From positions 310,001-374,000 of the forward strand of contig VWPU01014912.1 in the NCBI GenBank assembly GCA_013398955.1: a stretch of DNA of 64,000 bases. The letters are read 5' to 3'. The position numbers were made by a program, and so were the translations under genes. This document shows, one piece after another, positions 38,664-48,770 of the stretch (within the stretch, counting starts at the first letter, position 1; the number at the start of each line of letters is the position of its first letter). Below the pieces are notes generated by a model. The model was given only the letters and a program-made list of their open reading frames with translations, did no database searches and was not told where the DNA came from. This DNA is from Callaeas wilsoni. Its lineage: Eukaryota; Chordata; Aves; Passeriformes; Callaeidae.

Positions 38664-38999
38664 TATAACTTCCTTGTGAGGGGAAGAGGAGTGACTAACA
38701 CTGATCTCCTCTCTCTAGTGACCAGTGACATGACCCAAGAGAACGGCTTGAAGTTGTGTCAGCGGAGGTATAGGTTGGATTTAAGATAAGGTTCTTCACC
38801 CAGAGGGTGGTTGGGCACTGGAACAGGCTCCCCAAGGAAGTGGTCACAGCACCAAGCCTGACAGAGTTCAAGAAGTGTTTGGACAATTCTCTCAGGCACA
38901 TGCTGTGACTCTTGAGAATGGTGCTGTGCGGGGCCAGGAGCTGGACTCAATGATCCCTGTGGGCCCCTTCCAACTCAGCTTGTGCTGTGATTCTGTGAA
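38664..38999 (+). mobile_element. CR1 LINE 3' UTR fragment with intact 3' end
   Basis: Plus-strand CR1. It begins near 'aacttccttgtgagggg', then 'ctgatctcctctctctag', 'gttcttcacccagaggg', 'caccaagcctgacagag', 'ggacaattctctcaggcac' and 'gggccccttccaactcag', and ends at 'tgtgctgtgattctgtg'. Same group as the 18338 copy but well preserved. Its sequence allows the missing part of that copy to be judged. Confidence 0.93.
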
Positions 39000-40140
39000 T
39001 CAAAGTCCTTCCACCATGGGATCTCTTTGTAAAGGAGCAGATTTACTACAAGGTGTAGGAGGCTGGCAAGCATTTCAGAACATTGCCCAGCGCAGTGTAG
39101 TTACTGCTTGTGTGACTGCAAGAGCAAACGTGGAGCAGATCCTCATCCTTTGCCTCCTTCCCTTCCCTTCCAGATCAGATCTGATTCTATCCCTGCATAT
39201 GGTAGTGAGATAAAGAAATTCCTGAGATGCTCACACCTAAAATTTATGATGTGGTAGACATTCACCTGATGATCCACTCCAATACACACTTGAGAAATGC
39301 CGACAGAAATGAGTTTATTTATTCTTAAAGAAACTGATTCAGTTGACAAGGGGAAGGAGGGAGGCAGTGAAAATAATGAGAAAATAATAACTATCATTAT
39401 CCATAAATATTAAAGCAGATTAACAGACTGCGAGATAAAAAAGTGAATGAATATTCCATAGCTTAAAGTTCTAAAAGCATTAATGTTCTATTTCCTGTCA
39501 ACTAATTTTAAGTTAATTGCCATTAATTTTTCATAGCTAAATAGCGAAAGAAATAAGATTCCTCTATTATTTGCCATACACTCTAGTTGTGAAGGGAGTC
39601 CAATGTGAATGGAATGTGGTGAAAAAGTCTCATCACAAGATAACTGAAATTATGGCTAGAAAATACTTACTAATCCATATCCTTGCCACTGCAATTTCCT
39701 CTCTTCTACAGAGCATCTGATGAAGTCTCCTACTCAAAAGGTTTAAAAGTGACTCAGTGATTTAAAATTTTCTGTTGTCAATTGACTGAATTATTTTTTT
39801 TTAGTGAAACCTCTTAGCAAGTAGTCTTTAAGTACTTTATGCTATACATCCCTACACAATCAGAAACACATTATGCATTAGAAAGGCATTTGAGCTCAGT
39901 GCAAGGGACAGAGAGGACAATTTCTTTTCAATGCAAATAGCTCATTGCTTCCTTCTAATTTTTAACATTGGTGCTGTTTTGTTCAGTATATGCCACCTTC
40001 TTGCAATATCCAGCTTAGGCATGTTGCATACTTTTCTCATTGTGTATTTATAGAATTTTGGTATCTGAAATCCCCACACAGGAAAGCAGTCTAAATCAGC
40101 AATTCCTACGCTCATCTTGATGTCTCAAGAAACCGTCAAG
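39000..40140. other. Non-coding DNA
   Basis: No gene recognised. Contains a C/T-rich tract (39151-39171) beside a 12-bp perfect palindrome 'atcagatctgat' (39174-39185), and an AT-rich part from 39380 to 39560. Confidence 0.5.
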
Positions 40141-40260
40141 TCCTAGAATGGTTTGGGTTGGAAGGGACCATAAAGATCAGCTAGTTCCAACCTTTCTGCC
40201 ACCTTCCACTACCTTTCACTAGACCAGGTTCCTCAAAGCCCCATTCAACCTGGCCTGCAC
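40141..40260 (-). mobile_element. CR1 LINE 3' fragment
   Basis: Minus-strand CR1 3' end: 'tcctagaatggtttggg', 'ttggaagggaccataaag', 'ctagttccaacc', 'cactagaccaggttcctc' and 'ccccattcaacctggcc'. Compared with relatives at 62496 and 56730, part of the 'catgggcagggacac' segment is missing. Confidence 0.93.
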
Positions 40261-40670
40261 TATGAGTTCTGGTATTCACAAAACGTTTTGCATTTTAAAA
40301 TGCTTTCTTTTTGGAAGACTGTATGACCACTGCGTTATCAACAACACAACATGGTACGAGTGAAAAAGCCTGTACAATGGCTGGATAAACATTAACTTAC
40401 TCTGCTGAGCAGAAGACCCTATACATGTAGCCCATCAGCTAAAAGCGTGAAGTCAATATAAAAACCTCTGTGTTGAACCACCAGTAGAAGGTGGCAGAAA
40501 ATCACAAGGCGTTAATGTTAATGTTTATTCCTCAGAGAAGTTCAGAAAAATAACTTAATGCAAAGTCATAATTATATGTGTAATACAACCAGCAATAAAC
40601 CAGTGACACTTGCAGGATACCTCAGGTCACTAGATGCACAAAATGCAATTTGAAAACAGAGGTTACTGTG

Positions 40671-40700
40671 TTTAATTTAATTTAATTTAATTTAATTTTT
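40671..40700. repeat. (TTTAA)n microsatellite
   Basis: Five perfect TTTAA units followed by a short T run. Confidence 0.95.
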
Positions 40701-40849
40701 AAAAGATATTTGTACAAATGCCAGAACAAATTAAGTTCTGATCAACTTTTTCTGCTGACATCTCCTATTTGTGCAAATAGTCCACCATATACTTGAGAAA
40801 ATTCTTAAAGTCACAATGCAGCAGGAATTTCTTCCTGCTTTGCAGCTCA

Positions 40850-41330
40850 AATTTTCTGTTGTTTAACATAATCCCATCATGCCTGTCTTTGTCACCTTGG
40901 GATAAGAGAAACAATCTTTTCCCTTTATCCTCTGAGAGCATGACTTTCTGTTTCCTACCAAGTCAGGTTGTTCAGCCCCTTAATGATTTTTGCTGCTGTT
41001 CTCGGAATTCCCTTCAATTTGTCAACATCCATCACTATATTCAAGGTGCAGTCTCATCACTGCTGTATAGCAAGAAAATCACCTCCCTGTGGACAAAGGA
41101 ATGACGACGCTGCACGTACAGACCGAAGCCACAACATCCCTTTTTGTAATCCTCTAGCATTGCAGCATGCAGATATATCATTTGCTGTCTGCTAAAACCC
41201 CAAGGTCTCCTTTGACATTTCTGCTTTCCAGGTATATTTGTCTGACTTAATAACTGTGCTTTAGATTATTTCCCTCTCAGATTTATTAGCCTACATTTTT
41301 CTAGGTCAGATCTTCTTCTCTTACTTGAAG
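40850..41330 (-). mobile_element. Ancient CR1-clade LINE fragment
   Basis: The longest of the old LINE relics. The plus strand shows, in order, 'gtttaacataatcccatcat' (40861), 'tcaggttgttcagcccctta' (about 40963), 'atttttgctgctgttctcg', 'caatttgtcaacatccatc', 'tcaaggtgcagtctcatcac' and later 'ataactgtgctttagattat'. This order agrees with the reverse complement of the ORF2 end and 3' UTR of an old CR1-like family known in reptiles and birds. Stops, indels and CpG sites such as 'gacgacgctgcacg' (41103) are present. Ends are uncertain by about 50 bases. Confidence 0.6.
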
Positions 41331-43707
41331 CACATATTTATGCCATGTCTCATTCTCCTTGCACTATTTCCTGATAATTAAACACAGTTTGTTATTTTGA
41401 GGCAGAAGTTGGAAGATTCTTATTAAGATTTAGATAGGATTTGATCAGAGTATTTCAGTCCTTTTATCCTTTTATGTCTTGCACTGATTCAACTGGGTGC
41501 TATACCTGTGTTCACTGCTGGGACACTCATTTTTTGTCAGTGTGACTGACTGTAGAGTGCCAAAAGGCAGCCCTGGAGCTCTCTCTTATACTTGCATGAT
41601 ATACAGAAAGAAAAATGCAATCATCTTACTAATTGTAGACAATCCACTCCTGAACAAGTCTAAGCTCTTCTACAGTCAAAGGAATTTAAAAATGGACATG
41701 TTCAGGTTACAACTAGTTTTATCCCTAAATATGCATCAAAATCAAGTTTAACAAGCTATACCCTACAAATATTTGTTTCGTTTCAATGGACATGGGGTGA
41801 GTCCAGTTGACCTGGCGGTAGATACCTAAACAGCAACAGACAACTGCAGATCATCGTAGATGTCTTTGACTGGCTTCATTATTTACTGTTTCATTTTTTC
41901 CTATCTACTAAAATATAAAAGCAGAAAAACTTCTTTAGATTTAGATCTTGTTTTTCCACATCATCATTTATTTCATCTGTGTAATTTAAGAGCATTTTTG
42001 ATGATCCACGTTTAACAGTGAGTTTTACCCAGAAGATTTCTAGGCGGTTAAAGTAGTACTTGAGTACTATGTCCTCTATCCAGTTTTTGAATAATTGCTC
42101 TAAAGAATTTTTTTTTCATTTCGAGGCCTGCAACAGATGCCTACTGATGTCTTTCATCCTTTGTAATTTAATCTGAAGTATTCCACTTTCTGCTATTCAT
42201 TATCAAATTGTATCTCAGTGCCATTACAAACATGATATTCATTATTTCAGCGTATAGTGGTAATAAAAAAAATAAATGAAGCAGCACAAAACCAAACCCA
42301 CCCCTCTCATGTATTTAATGCCTTAAAAACTTATGTAGGATGTATTTCCCTCAATGTTATACAGAAGAGTCTTCAAGTGTTTCTTGCATCATTTCACTAG
42401 GAAAAGTTCAGATAGTTTACCACAACTATACCATAACCACAGCAGTCAACTGTTCCACAAATTTTTAACTTCATTAATTTATTACAAACTGAAGAGTTGA
42501 AGGCAAAATTCTGATCATAACCTGGCTTCTCAAGCTCTGCCATAACATAGTCCCTGAATCTCATTAAACTTACCAAATATGAAGACACTTGCCCCCATAT
42601 GATACCGTACATTAAGTTTATTTCAACAAGGGAAATCTCTTTAAGTTTTATTATAGGAGTAACTATGAATTTTACTGTTTGTTTAACAACATGGAACATT
42701 CCATAAAGATCTGAAACCTTAATTACACTCCTCTACCTAATCCTCCAGGAAATTCATTGGAATAGCATATTAAATGATTTTTTTCTGTTCCTAGAAGGGG
42801 TCTTCTGTTATCCATTGTCATTTCCCACATTTTTTAAAATGAGTCAAATCCAATGTACTAAATAGCTTCATAAGCCAATGGGCTCTTGTTTTCTCACTAG
42901 TCTCAAAAATTTACGTTTACAGTGTAAGCTGTGTATCTTTTTAACACCTGAAATGTTTTTGCAGAAAACAAAACCAGTTATTTGTTGCAGTGATAGCAAC
43001 AAATACCTTATTAACATGTGGTGCTAAAATGAACAATTACTATGCAGTAACAACGCCCTATTCAGCAGGTTTATTCCCTCCTCTTTCACCATGTTCCTAT
43101 TGATTTCAGCAGTAATCTTTATTGTAAAGCTTTCCTTGCACTTTCAACATGGATGCAAGCAAAACTCCATTCCTGTATGTACATCCTCAAAGTTACTCTT
43201 TATCATGCTTCAAGTTTATCATGCACCAGTCTGCAGTACGGGGCTTGAATATCTATCAATGTGTACATCATTTCAAGAGGAAGATAATCAGGGGAAAAAA
43301 TGATTCTTTTAAAGCATATCTCATTCAGAAATATTGGAAAAATCCTGTTTGACTCTGAGACACCGTGTTGTATTTGAAAAAAACCCCTGATATAGGCCAT
43401 TGTATGAGTCTATGGTAGAATGAGTTTCAAAATTAAAGGTACGGAACTAAGTGAAAGCAGCAATGTCCATTCTGTGTATTTAATTGTAACTACAAAGCAG
43501 TTTTAATGACAGACCATGGCATCCGGATGCAGGTCAGCACACCTCCTTAAATTGACACTGTAAATGCTGATAGTATCTTAGGAATGGTGATTTATTACTG
43601 GAAGTGACCACTTCATATGGAACTTAGAGTTTAATATATTGTATGTGAGAGTGAACTCCAGAATATCAGCATTAATGGTGTATTTTGGATGGTGTGGGCA
43701 GTCATTG
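41331..43707. other. Non-coding DNA, AT-rich
   Basis: No gene or repeat recognised. The 100-codon minus-strand frame at 42397-42699 and the 84-codon plus-strand frame at 41497-41751 show no known domain. Confidence 0.5.
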
Positions 43708-44352
43708 AATAGAATCATAGAGTCATTAAGGTTGGAAAACACCATTAAGCCCATGAAGTCCAATCATCACCTTAGCCCCACTGCCATGTACACCACAGAG
43801 CCATGTCGCATACATGGACAGACATATCCATGTCTTTTTTGAACACCTCCAGGGAGGAGGGTGTCTCCACTGAATGTGGATATTCTGTGAAATTTTTTTT
43901 CCGAATATTCTATCTAAACCTCCCCTGGCACAGCCTGAGGCCATCTCCTCTTGTCCTGTCACTTGTTAGCAGGAGAAGAGAATGACACCCCACTGGCTAC
44001 ATCCTCCTTTCAGGGAGTTGTAGAGGACGATAAGGTCCACTGTGAGCCTCCTTTTCTTCAGGCTAAACACCCTCAGATCCCTCAGCTCCTCATCAGACTC
44101 GTGCTCCACACCCTTCCCCAGCTCCATTGCCCTTCTCTGGACACACTCCAGCCCCTCAATGTCTTTCTGGTAATGAAGGCACCTAAACTGAACACAGGAT
44201 TCAAGGTGTGGCCTCGCCAGTGCCAAGTACAGAGGGACAATCACTGTCCTGGTCCCTCTGGCCACACTCTTGCTCATGCAGGCCAGGATGCCACCGAGCT
44301 TCTTGGCCACCTGGACACTCTGCTGGTTCATGCTCAGATCAGTCAGACAGTC
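43708..44352 (-). mobile_element. CR1 LINE, longest copy, with ORF2 remnant
   Basis: Minus-strand CR1 of about 645 bases. Its 3' tail lies at 43708 ('atagaatcatagagtcatt'). The 3' UTR spans about 43708-43965 ('aacacctccagggagg', 'ctgaggccatctcctc'). Upstream of that lies ORF2 coding sequence up to about 44343 (pseudogene entry). The match stops near 44352. An odd T run at 43892-43899, in the segment before 'ctatctaaacctcccc', breaks the expected reading and looks like local mutation. Another CR1 in opposite orientation follows 215 bases on. Confidence 0.93.
43966..44343 (-). pseudogene. CR1 ORF2 (reverse transcriptase) C-terminal remnant
   Basis: About 125 codons of the C-terminal end of CR1 ORF2 in one open frame on the minus strand. 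ORF2 encodes the endonuclease/reverse transcriptase that copies CR1 RNA at the insertion site. Visible family motifs are 'QVAKKLGGILACMS' (palm/thumb end), 'ARPHLESCVQF', 'LECVQRRAMELGKGVEH' and 'FSLKKRRLTVDLIVLYN', then 'LKGGCSQWG' near the stop. The frame is open to 44493, but residues upstream of about 44343 do not look like CR1. The endonuclease and catalytic RT domains are absent, so it cannot be functional. Several family residues are replaced. Confidence 0.88.
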
Positions 44353-44565
44353 ATATGAGAATTTTAGTAAAGGGACAAGTTTTTCCAAACTCTGGCTTTT
44401 TCGCAAGGATCCATCATGAGTGGAGAGCAAAATAAAGCCTGTCATGTCACCCAGGACTAAGAAACAGACTGGATCCATGGAAAGCATACACACTGGGGAG
44501 TGTGTTTATAACCTGCTCCTGTGTGACTGAAACTCGAAACATCACAAGTGTGACATGTGAGATAT
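44353..44565. other. Spacer between inverted CR1 copies
   Basis: About 210 bases, not recognised as CR1, between a minus-strand and a plus-strand copy whose truncated 5' ends face each other. Confidence 0.45.
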
Positions 44566-44732
44566 CAGGAACAGGTTCCCCAGGGAAGGGGTAGAATTAC
44601 CATGTCTGAAAGTGTTCAAAAAACTGATATGGCCTTTTGCATTATAGTTTAATAGGGACAGTAGTATTTTGTCAAAGGTTGGATTTGGCCATGTTGGACA
44701 TCTTTTTCAACCTTAATGATTCTATGATTCTA
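44566..44732 (+). mobile_element. CR1 LINE 3' fragment
   Basis: Plus-strand CR1: 'caggaacaggttccccaggg', 'ctgaaagtgttcaaaaaac', 'gtcaaaggttggatttgg', and the tail 'ccttaatgattctatgattc' ending at about 44732. Same group as the copy at 54666. Confidence 0.92.
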
Positions 44733-44882
44733 CCTTATCCCACAGAAAGATGCAATTTGGATTACATTTCTGATACAAGCAGCCAAGTTTTCAAGTGATT
44801 GCTTCAGAATAAAACAAAAGATGGGAATGTTTCAGTGCTTTGAAAACTCGAATAATTAAACTAACTAGTCCGCTTAATGTAC

Positions 44883-45025
44883 TTTCCCATTCCTGGAAGG
44901 GTTCAAGGCCAGGTTCACAAGACTGTTTTAATGAAAGGTGTCCCTGCCCATGGCAGGGGAGTTGGAACAAGGTGATCTTTAAGGTCCCTTTTAACACAAA
45001 CCATTCTACAGTTCTAGGATTCTAT
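44883..45025 (+). mobile_element. CR1 LINE 3' fragment
   Basis: Plus-strand CR1 of the 'gttcaaggccaggtt' group: 'cccattcctggaagggttc', 'gaaaggtgtccctgccc', 'atggcaggggagttgg', 'gatctttaaggtcccttt', and the degenerate tail 'ccattctacagttctagg'. It lies only 150 bases after the 44566 copy and differs from it in subfamily, so it is a separate insertion. Confidence 0.92.
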
Positions 45026-47425
45026 TTGCATTCTTTCACTGGACAGCAAGACACGCTCACTATTTGTAGGTTCCGGTTAAAAAATGCATGTATCTGTAGA
45101 CGATATTTTTCCTTTGAGTACAAAATCTAAATATAGTTGATCTTTCATAGTCAAGATTAGCAAAAATTCTAGAAGACTAAAGACTAGAAGACTGCAGTAA
45201 TCTTCATGAATTGTTCTAGGAAGCACTGAAGCCATCCTTAACTTGGATTAATTTGGATCTTAACTAGCATTGCCTCTCCATATACATATAAGAAAAAGAT
45301 TATTCTTCCAAGCAATGGTTTCTCAACTTTTAGATGATGAGTAGACAAAAAATGATTCATTATCCCTAAATGAGGTGGAAAAGCATAGGTAGTTCTGGAG
45401 GGACCATAGCTTTAGGTGAGAACATAAAAGTACGGGACAATAAATAAAGAATACTACAACCAGTTCAAAGTGGACATGAAAGCATAAAACCAGTTTTTGC
45501 TTCCGTTTAAATTCTTCCACCTTGCAGGCTAAAAGTAGCATTGTATCAAATCTGTATTTTCTTTTCTAAATCTATTTTATAAAAATTAGCAGTTTTTCAA
45601 TGTTTATTGCAAATTTTCTATGACTTTTTTTCAGGCAAACCAAAAATGAAAAAAAAAAAAAATTAATTCAGCAACACAGATTTTTGCAGTTGAAAAAAAA
45701 GAGAATGCCAAACAATAAAGTCAATAATATCAATAATTATTTTAGGAGACATGATGAAGCAGGCCTGCAAGTGGGTGTCTGTTGCCATTTCAAAACCACA
45801 GAAAGTAGGCTGCCAATACTGCTAACTGAGAGGAAACAAATGCACTTGCAACTTCTCAGCACTGAATAGTAACTAGTATTTATTGCATTTAAGCTCATTT
45901 TATCTGACTTTTCATTTAATTGCACTTTGCTTCTCATAGAGTGCATTATATTAAATATTTACTATCTTGGTTAGGATGTCAAGGCACACTTTACTGTCTT
46001 TTTAGATTACTGAACAGTAATTCATGTAGGAATTATTTAGGGTTGCTGAAGGTGGAGAATTAAATGTGATGGGGTGAAATTAGAAAAGGAAAAAGTATAG
46101 GCAGTTAAAGTAGTCATATCCAGAAATCTGTAAACCATTTCTCAGGGAAGAATAGATCTTTCCTTTCTTCAGATTTTTTCAAAAAGACTAAAGGACTGAC
46201 AAGAGCTGTTCAATAATAAATGGTCCTGCACAGAAAGAATAAATCATGGTCTTTTTTGATAGCACAACAGTCTCTTGCTGTAAGGAGTGGCCTGGGAGTC
46301 AGAAGCTGTTTTCCCAGCTCTGCCACTGACTTCCTTTTTAATCTTTTTTGGATCAGCTCAGCAATTTCACTTTCTTTTCTGTCTCTTGTAGATACTTAAA
46401 TCTCTCCAAGTGAGGTCTAACTAACTGGGGCTTGTCATCCCTGCAATGCAATGTTATTGTCACTTGCTGCAATGTAAATAATAAAGAAATACTGTATTTT
46501 CTAGTAATGCTCACACTCTTCATCTTATACCACATTCTATTAGCTTTTTTTCCCCCCATTCAATTGTGGCAGGATCTAAAAGAACCCAATCACTTACTTG
46601 GAAACATAAAAAATTACACCCCTAGAAAACTTGATGCTAAAAAGGCTTTACAATCTACATGTGAAATGATCAAAGCTCTCAGAAACTCATCCCTGATCTC
46701 TTTTACTCTAGTCCTTCGTCTGTTGCCAGCATCCAACACCTGAAGAGGTCCTCCCCTTAACGTCTCTTTTTCATGACAGGAACAGACACAACTTTCTTAG
46801 AGACAGATGTTGTGCTGTTAGTCACTGGGCTGCTTCTATACTTAAGCATTGAGAACCACCTCCAGAAAATGTTTTTCTTTCTCTCTGTTAATGATACCAA
46901 GATTTCTAGATGATTCTTCTAGGAATGACTGTGCTGTGTTTGACCAGTGACTCATCAACTCAAGTGACCAACATAGACTTTTGTGGAAACTGTCCAAGAA
47001 CAGATAAGGATATTGAGAGCTATGTCTGCTGAATATTCTCCCAAACCCCAATACACTGTGACTCAGGCAGGTCTTCAGTTAAATACAGAGATGCTGTGAT
47101 TAATTGCTTTCAAAGAATGTTTCTCCGTGAAGTTGTTTGAGACATACACAACCAGCTAGATAAGTAATCTGCCGATGTTTATAGTTACTAAAGAAGCAGC
47201 TCAGTCTGTAAACTCTGTATTTGACTGCTGTTTTGCAGCAATTTTTATTTTTACTTCTAGTGGCATTGTACTGTCCCCTCTTTTTTTCTGTAGGAGAAGA
47301 AAGCCATGATGATACAATAACTGTCAGCCTGAACACTGTTCAGGAGGCTGGGGTATCTACTTGCAGGAGACTGAATCAAGTGGTCAAATTACTTGCAGGT
47401 AAAGCAGAGTAACTGAGAAACATAG
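45026..47425. other. Non-coding DNA
   Basis: No gene recognised. Contains an A run (45648-45663) and an AT-rich stretch with repeated 'caataa' units (45710-45740). The 103-codon frame at 46432-46743 has no known domain. Confidence 0.5.
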
Positions 47426-47601
47426 CCCAGAGATATTGTGGAAGTCCCATTCCTGGAAGTGTTCAAGGCCAGGTTGGATGGGGCTTTGAACAGCCTGTAG
47501 TTCTGTAGACACAGTGGAAGGTGTCCCTGCCCGTAGCAGGGGATTGGAATCAGATAACCTTTAAGGTCCCTTCCAACCCAAAATATTCTATAATTCTATG
47601 A
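47426..47601 (+). mobile_element. CR1 LINE 3' fragment
   Basis: Plus-strand CR1: 'gcccagagatattgtgg', 'gttcaaggccaggttggatg', 'aaggtgtccctgcccgtag', 'aaggtcccttccaaccc', and the tail 'attctataattctatg'. About 10 extra bases ('ttctgtagac', about 47505) interrupt the usual 'cctg(g/a)tctagtggaagg' block. Confidence 0.94.
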
Positions 47602-48461
47602 AAATTTAAGGCTGGAGGAGTAATTGAGGGATAAGGGGAATGAAAATGGTTCCTTTCCACCAGCAAATAACCGTACTTTCCAGGTGTGGCTTGGAACCAG
47701 GACTCTGTTCCAAGTGCACCTCTGAACTTGGCCCACCACACTTTCCAGGAGGTTGACTGCATTAAACTTCTCCTAGTATTTTATTGAGAATTGATAGCTT
47801 GTTCTGCTGATCTATAAACTCCCATTCCATGCAGTAGCTGTCCTTTAAATCATGGGCTGGCGTCCTTCCCAATTTTCAACTTCTAAAATCTACCCAGTTG
47901 TCATGTAACTATTTTCTCTCACACTTCCTTACAATAGGACTTGTTTATTTTGCTGCTGTGGGTTTATTTTGATCACAATGGATCACTGTCATGGCATGAG
48001 TAATATCTTCAAAACAGCAACCACAATCCCATCTATCATCACAAAACTTCTTGGAAAACAGCAGTACACCTCTTCTGTCCTGTGAACTTTTGGACCAATC
48101 TTCACTGTATTTTCCTCCAAATTCAGCATCACTTTCCCTCTGATCATAGAAAAAAAACAATAGGAAAGCCTTACTTACTACTGGATAATGAGAGAAGGTT
48201 GAATTTTTAGTCACAAGAGCACTCAAAATTTCATGATGGAGATCACAACTGTCTTCTTCTTATATGCATTTCCTATTGTTATTCTGGGAGAAGAGAGATA
48301 GAATGGGATTTTCTTTGAGGAATGTCTTTTTTTCCTATATTACTTCACATTGAGTTCAATATCAATCAATAAAAACATATCCTTGTGCTTACAACGGAAG
48401 ATGAGCTCTCCATTGCACTCTATTTAATAAGATGCTTCTCAGCTAGCTTTCTCATTTGTAA
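47602..48461. other. Non-coding spacer
   Basis: About 860 bases without a recognisable gene. The 93-codon minus-strand frame at 47945-48226 has no known domain. Confidence 0.5.
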
Positions 48462-48548
48462 ATAGAATCATAGAATCATTAGGGTTGGAAAAGACCTCCA
48501 AGATGTCCAACTTTCAACAAATACCCTATACCAACTAAACTGTATCAT
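48462..48548 (-). mobile_element. CR1 LINE short 3' end
   Basis: Minus-strand CR1 3' end: 'atagaatcatagaatcatta', 'gggttggaaaagacctcc', then degenerate text to about 48548. A long A-rich tract starts about 100 bases downstream. Confidence 0.9.
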
Positions 48549-48652
48549 GCAGGTTGAAGATGATCTTGTGGTCTATACTCGTGGGGGAAGCTGGTGACAG
48601 AATCGAGAGGATAAGGCATACTGTGGAGAGTAAAAGTAATAGATGGGAGTAG

Positions 48653-48770
48653 TGAGGAGGAAAAAAAATCAGATGTCAAAGACAAAAAAAAAAAAAAAAA
48701 AAAAAAGGGGAAAAGGAAGAAAAAAAAAAAAAAAAAAAAAGAAAAAAAAAAGCAAAAAAAAAAAAAGCAA
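48653..48770. repeat. A-rich low-complexity tract
   Basis: Long A runs (23 A at 48684-48706, then about 20 A from 48720) broken by G-rich islets ('ggggaaaaggaag') and single G or GC interruptions. Read as a frame it gives only a lysine-rich artefact. It could be a decayed poly-A tail or an expanded purine microsatellite. I see no processed mRNA copy upstream. Confidence 0.92.

Noticed and set aside
39174..39185. 12-bp palindrome 'atcagatctgat'
   Set aside because: Too short to be notable alone; no repeat of it and no functional context.
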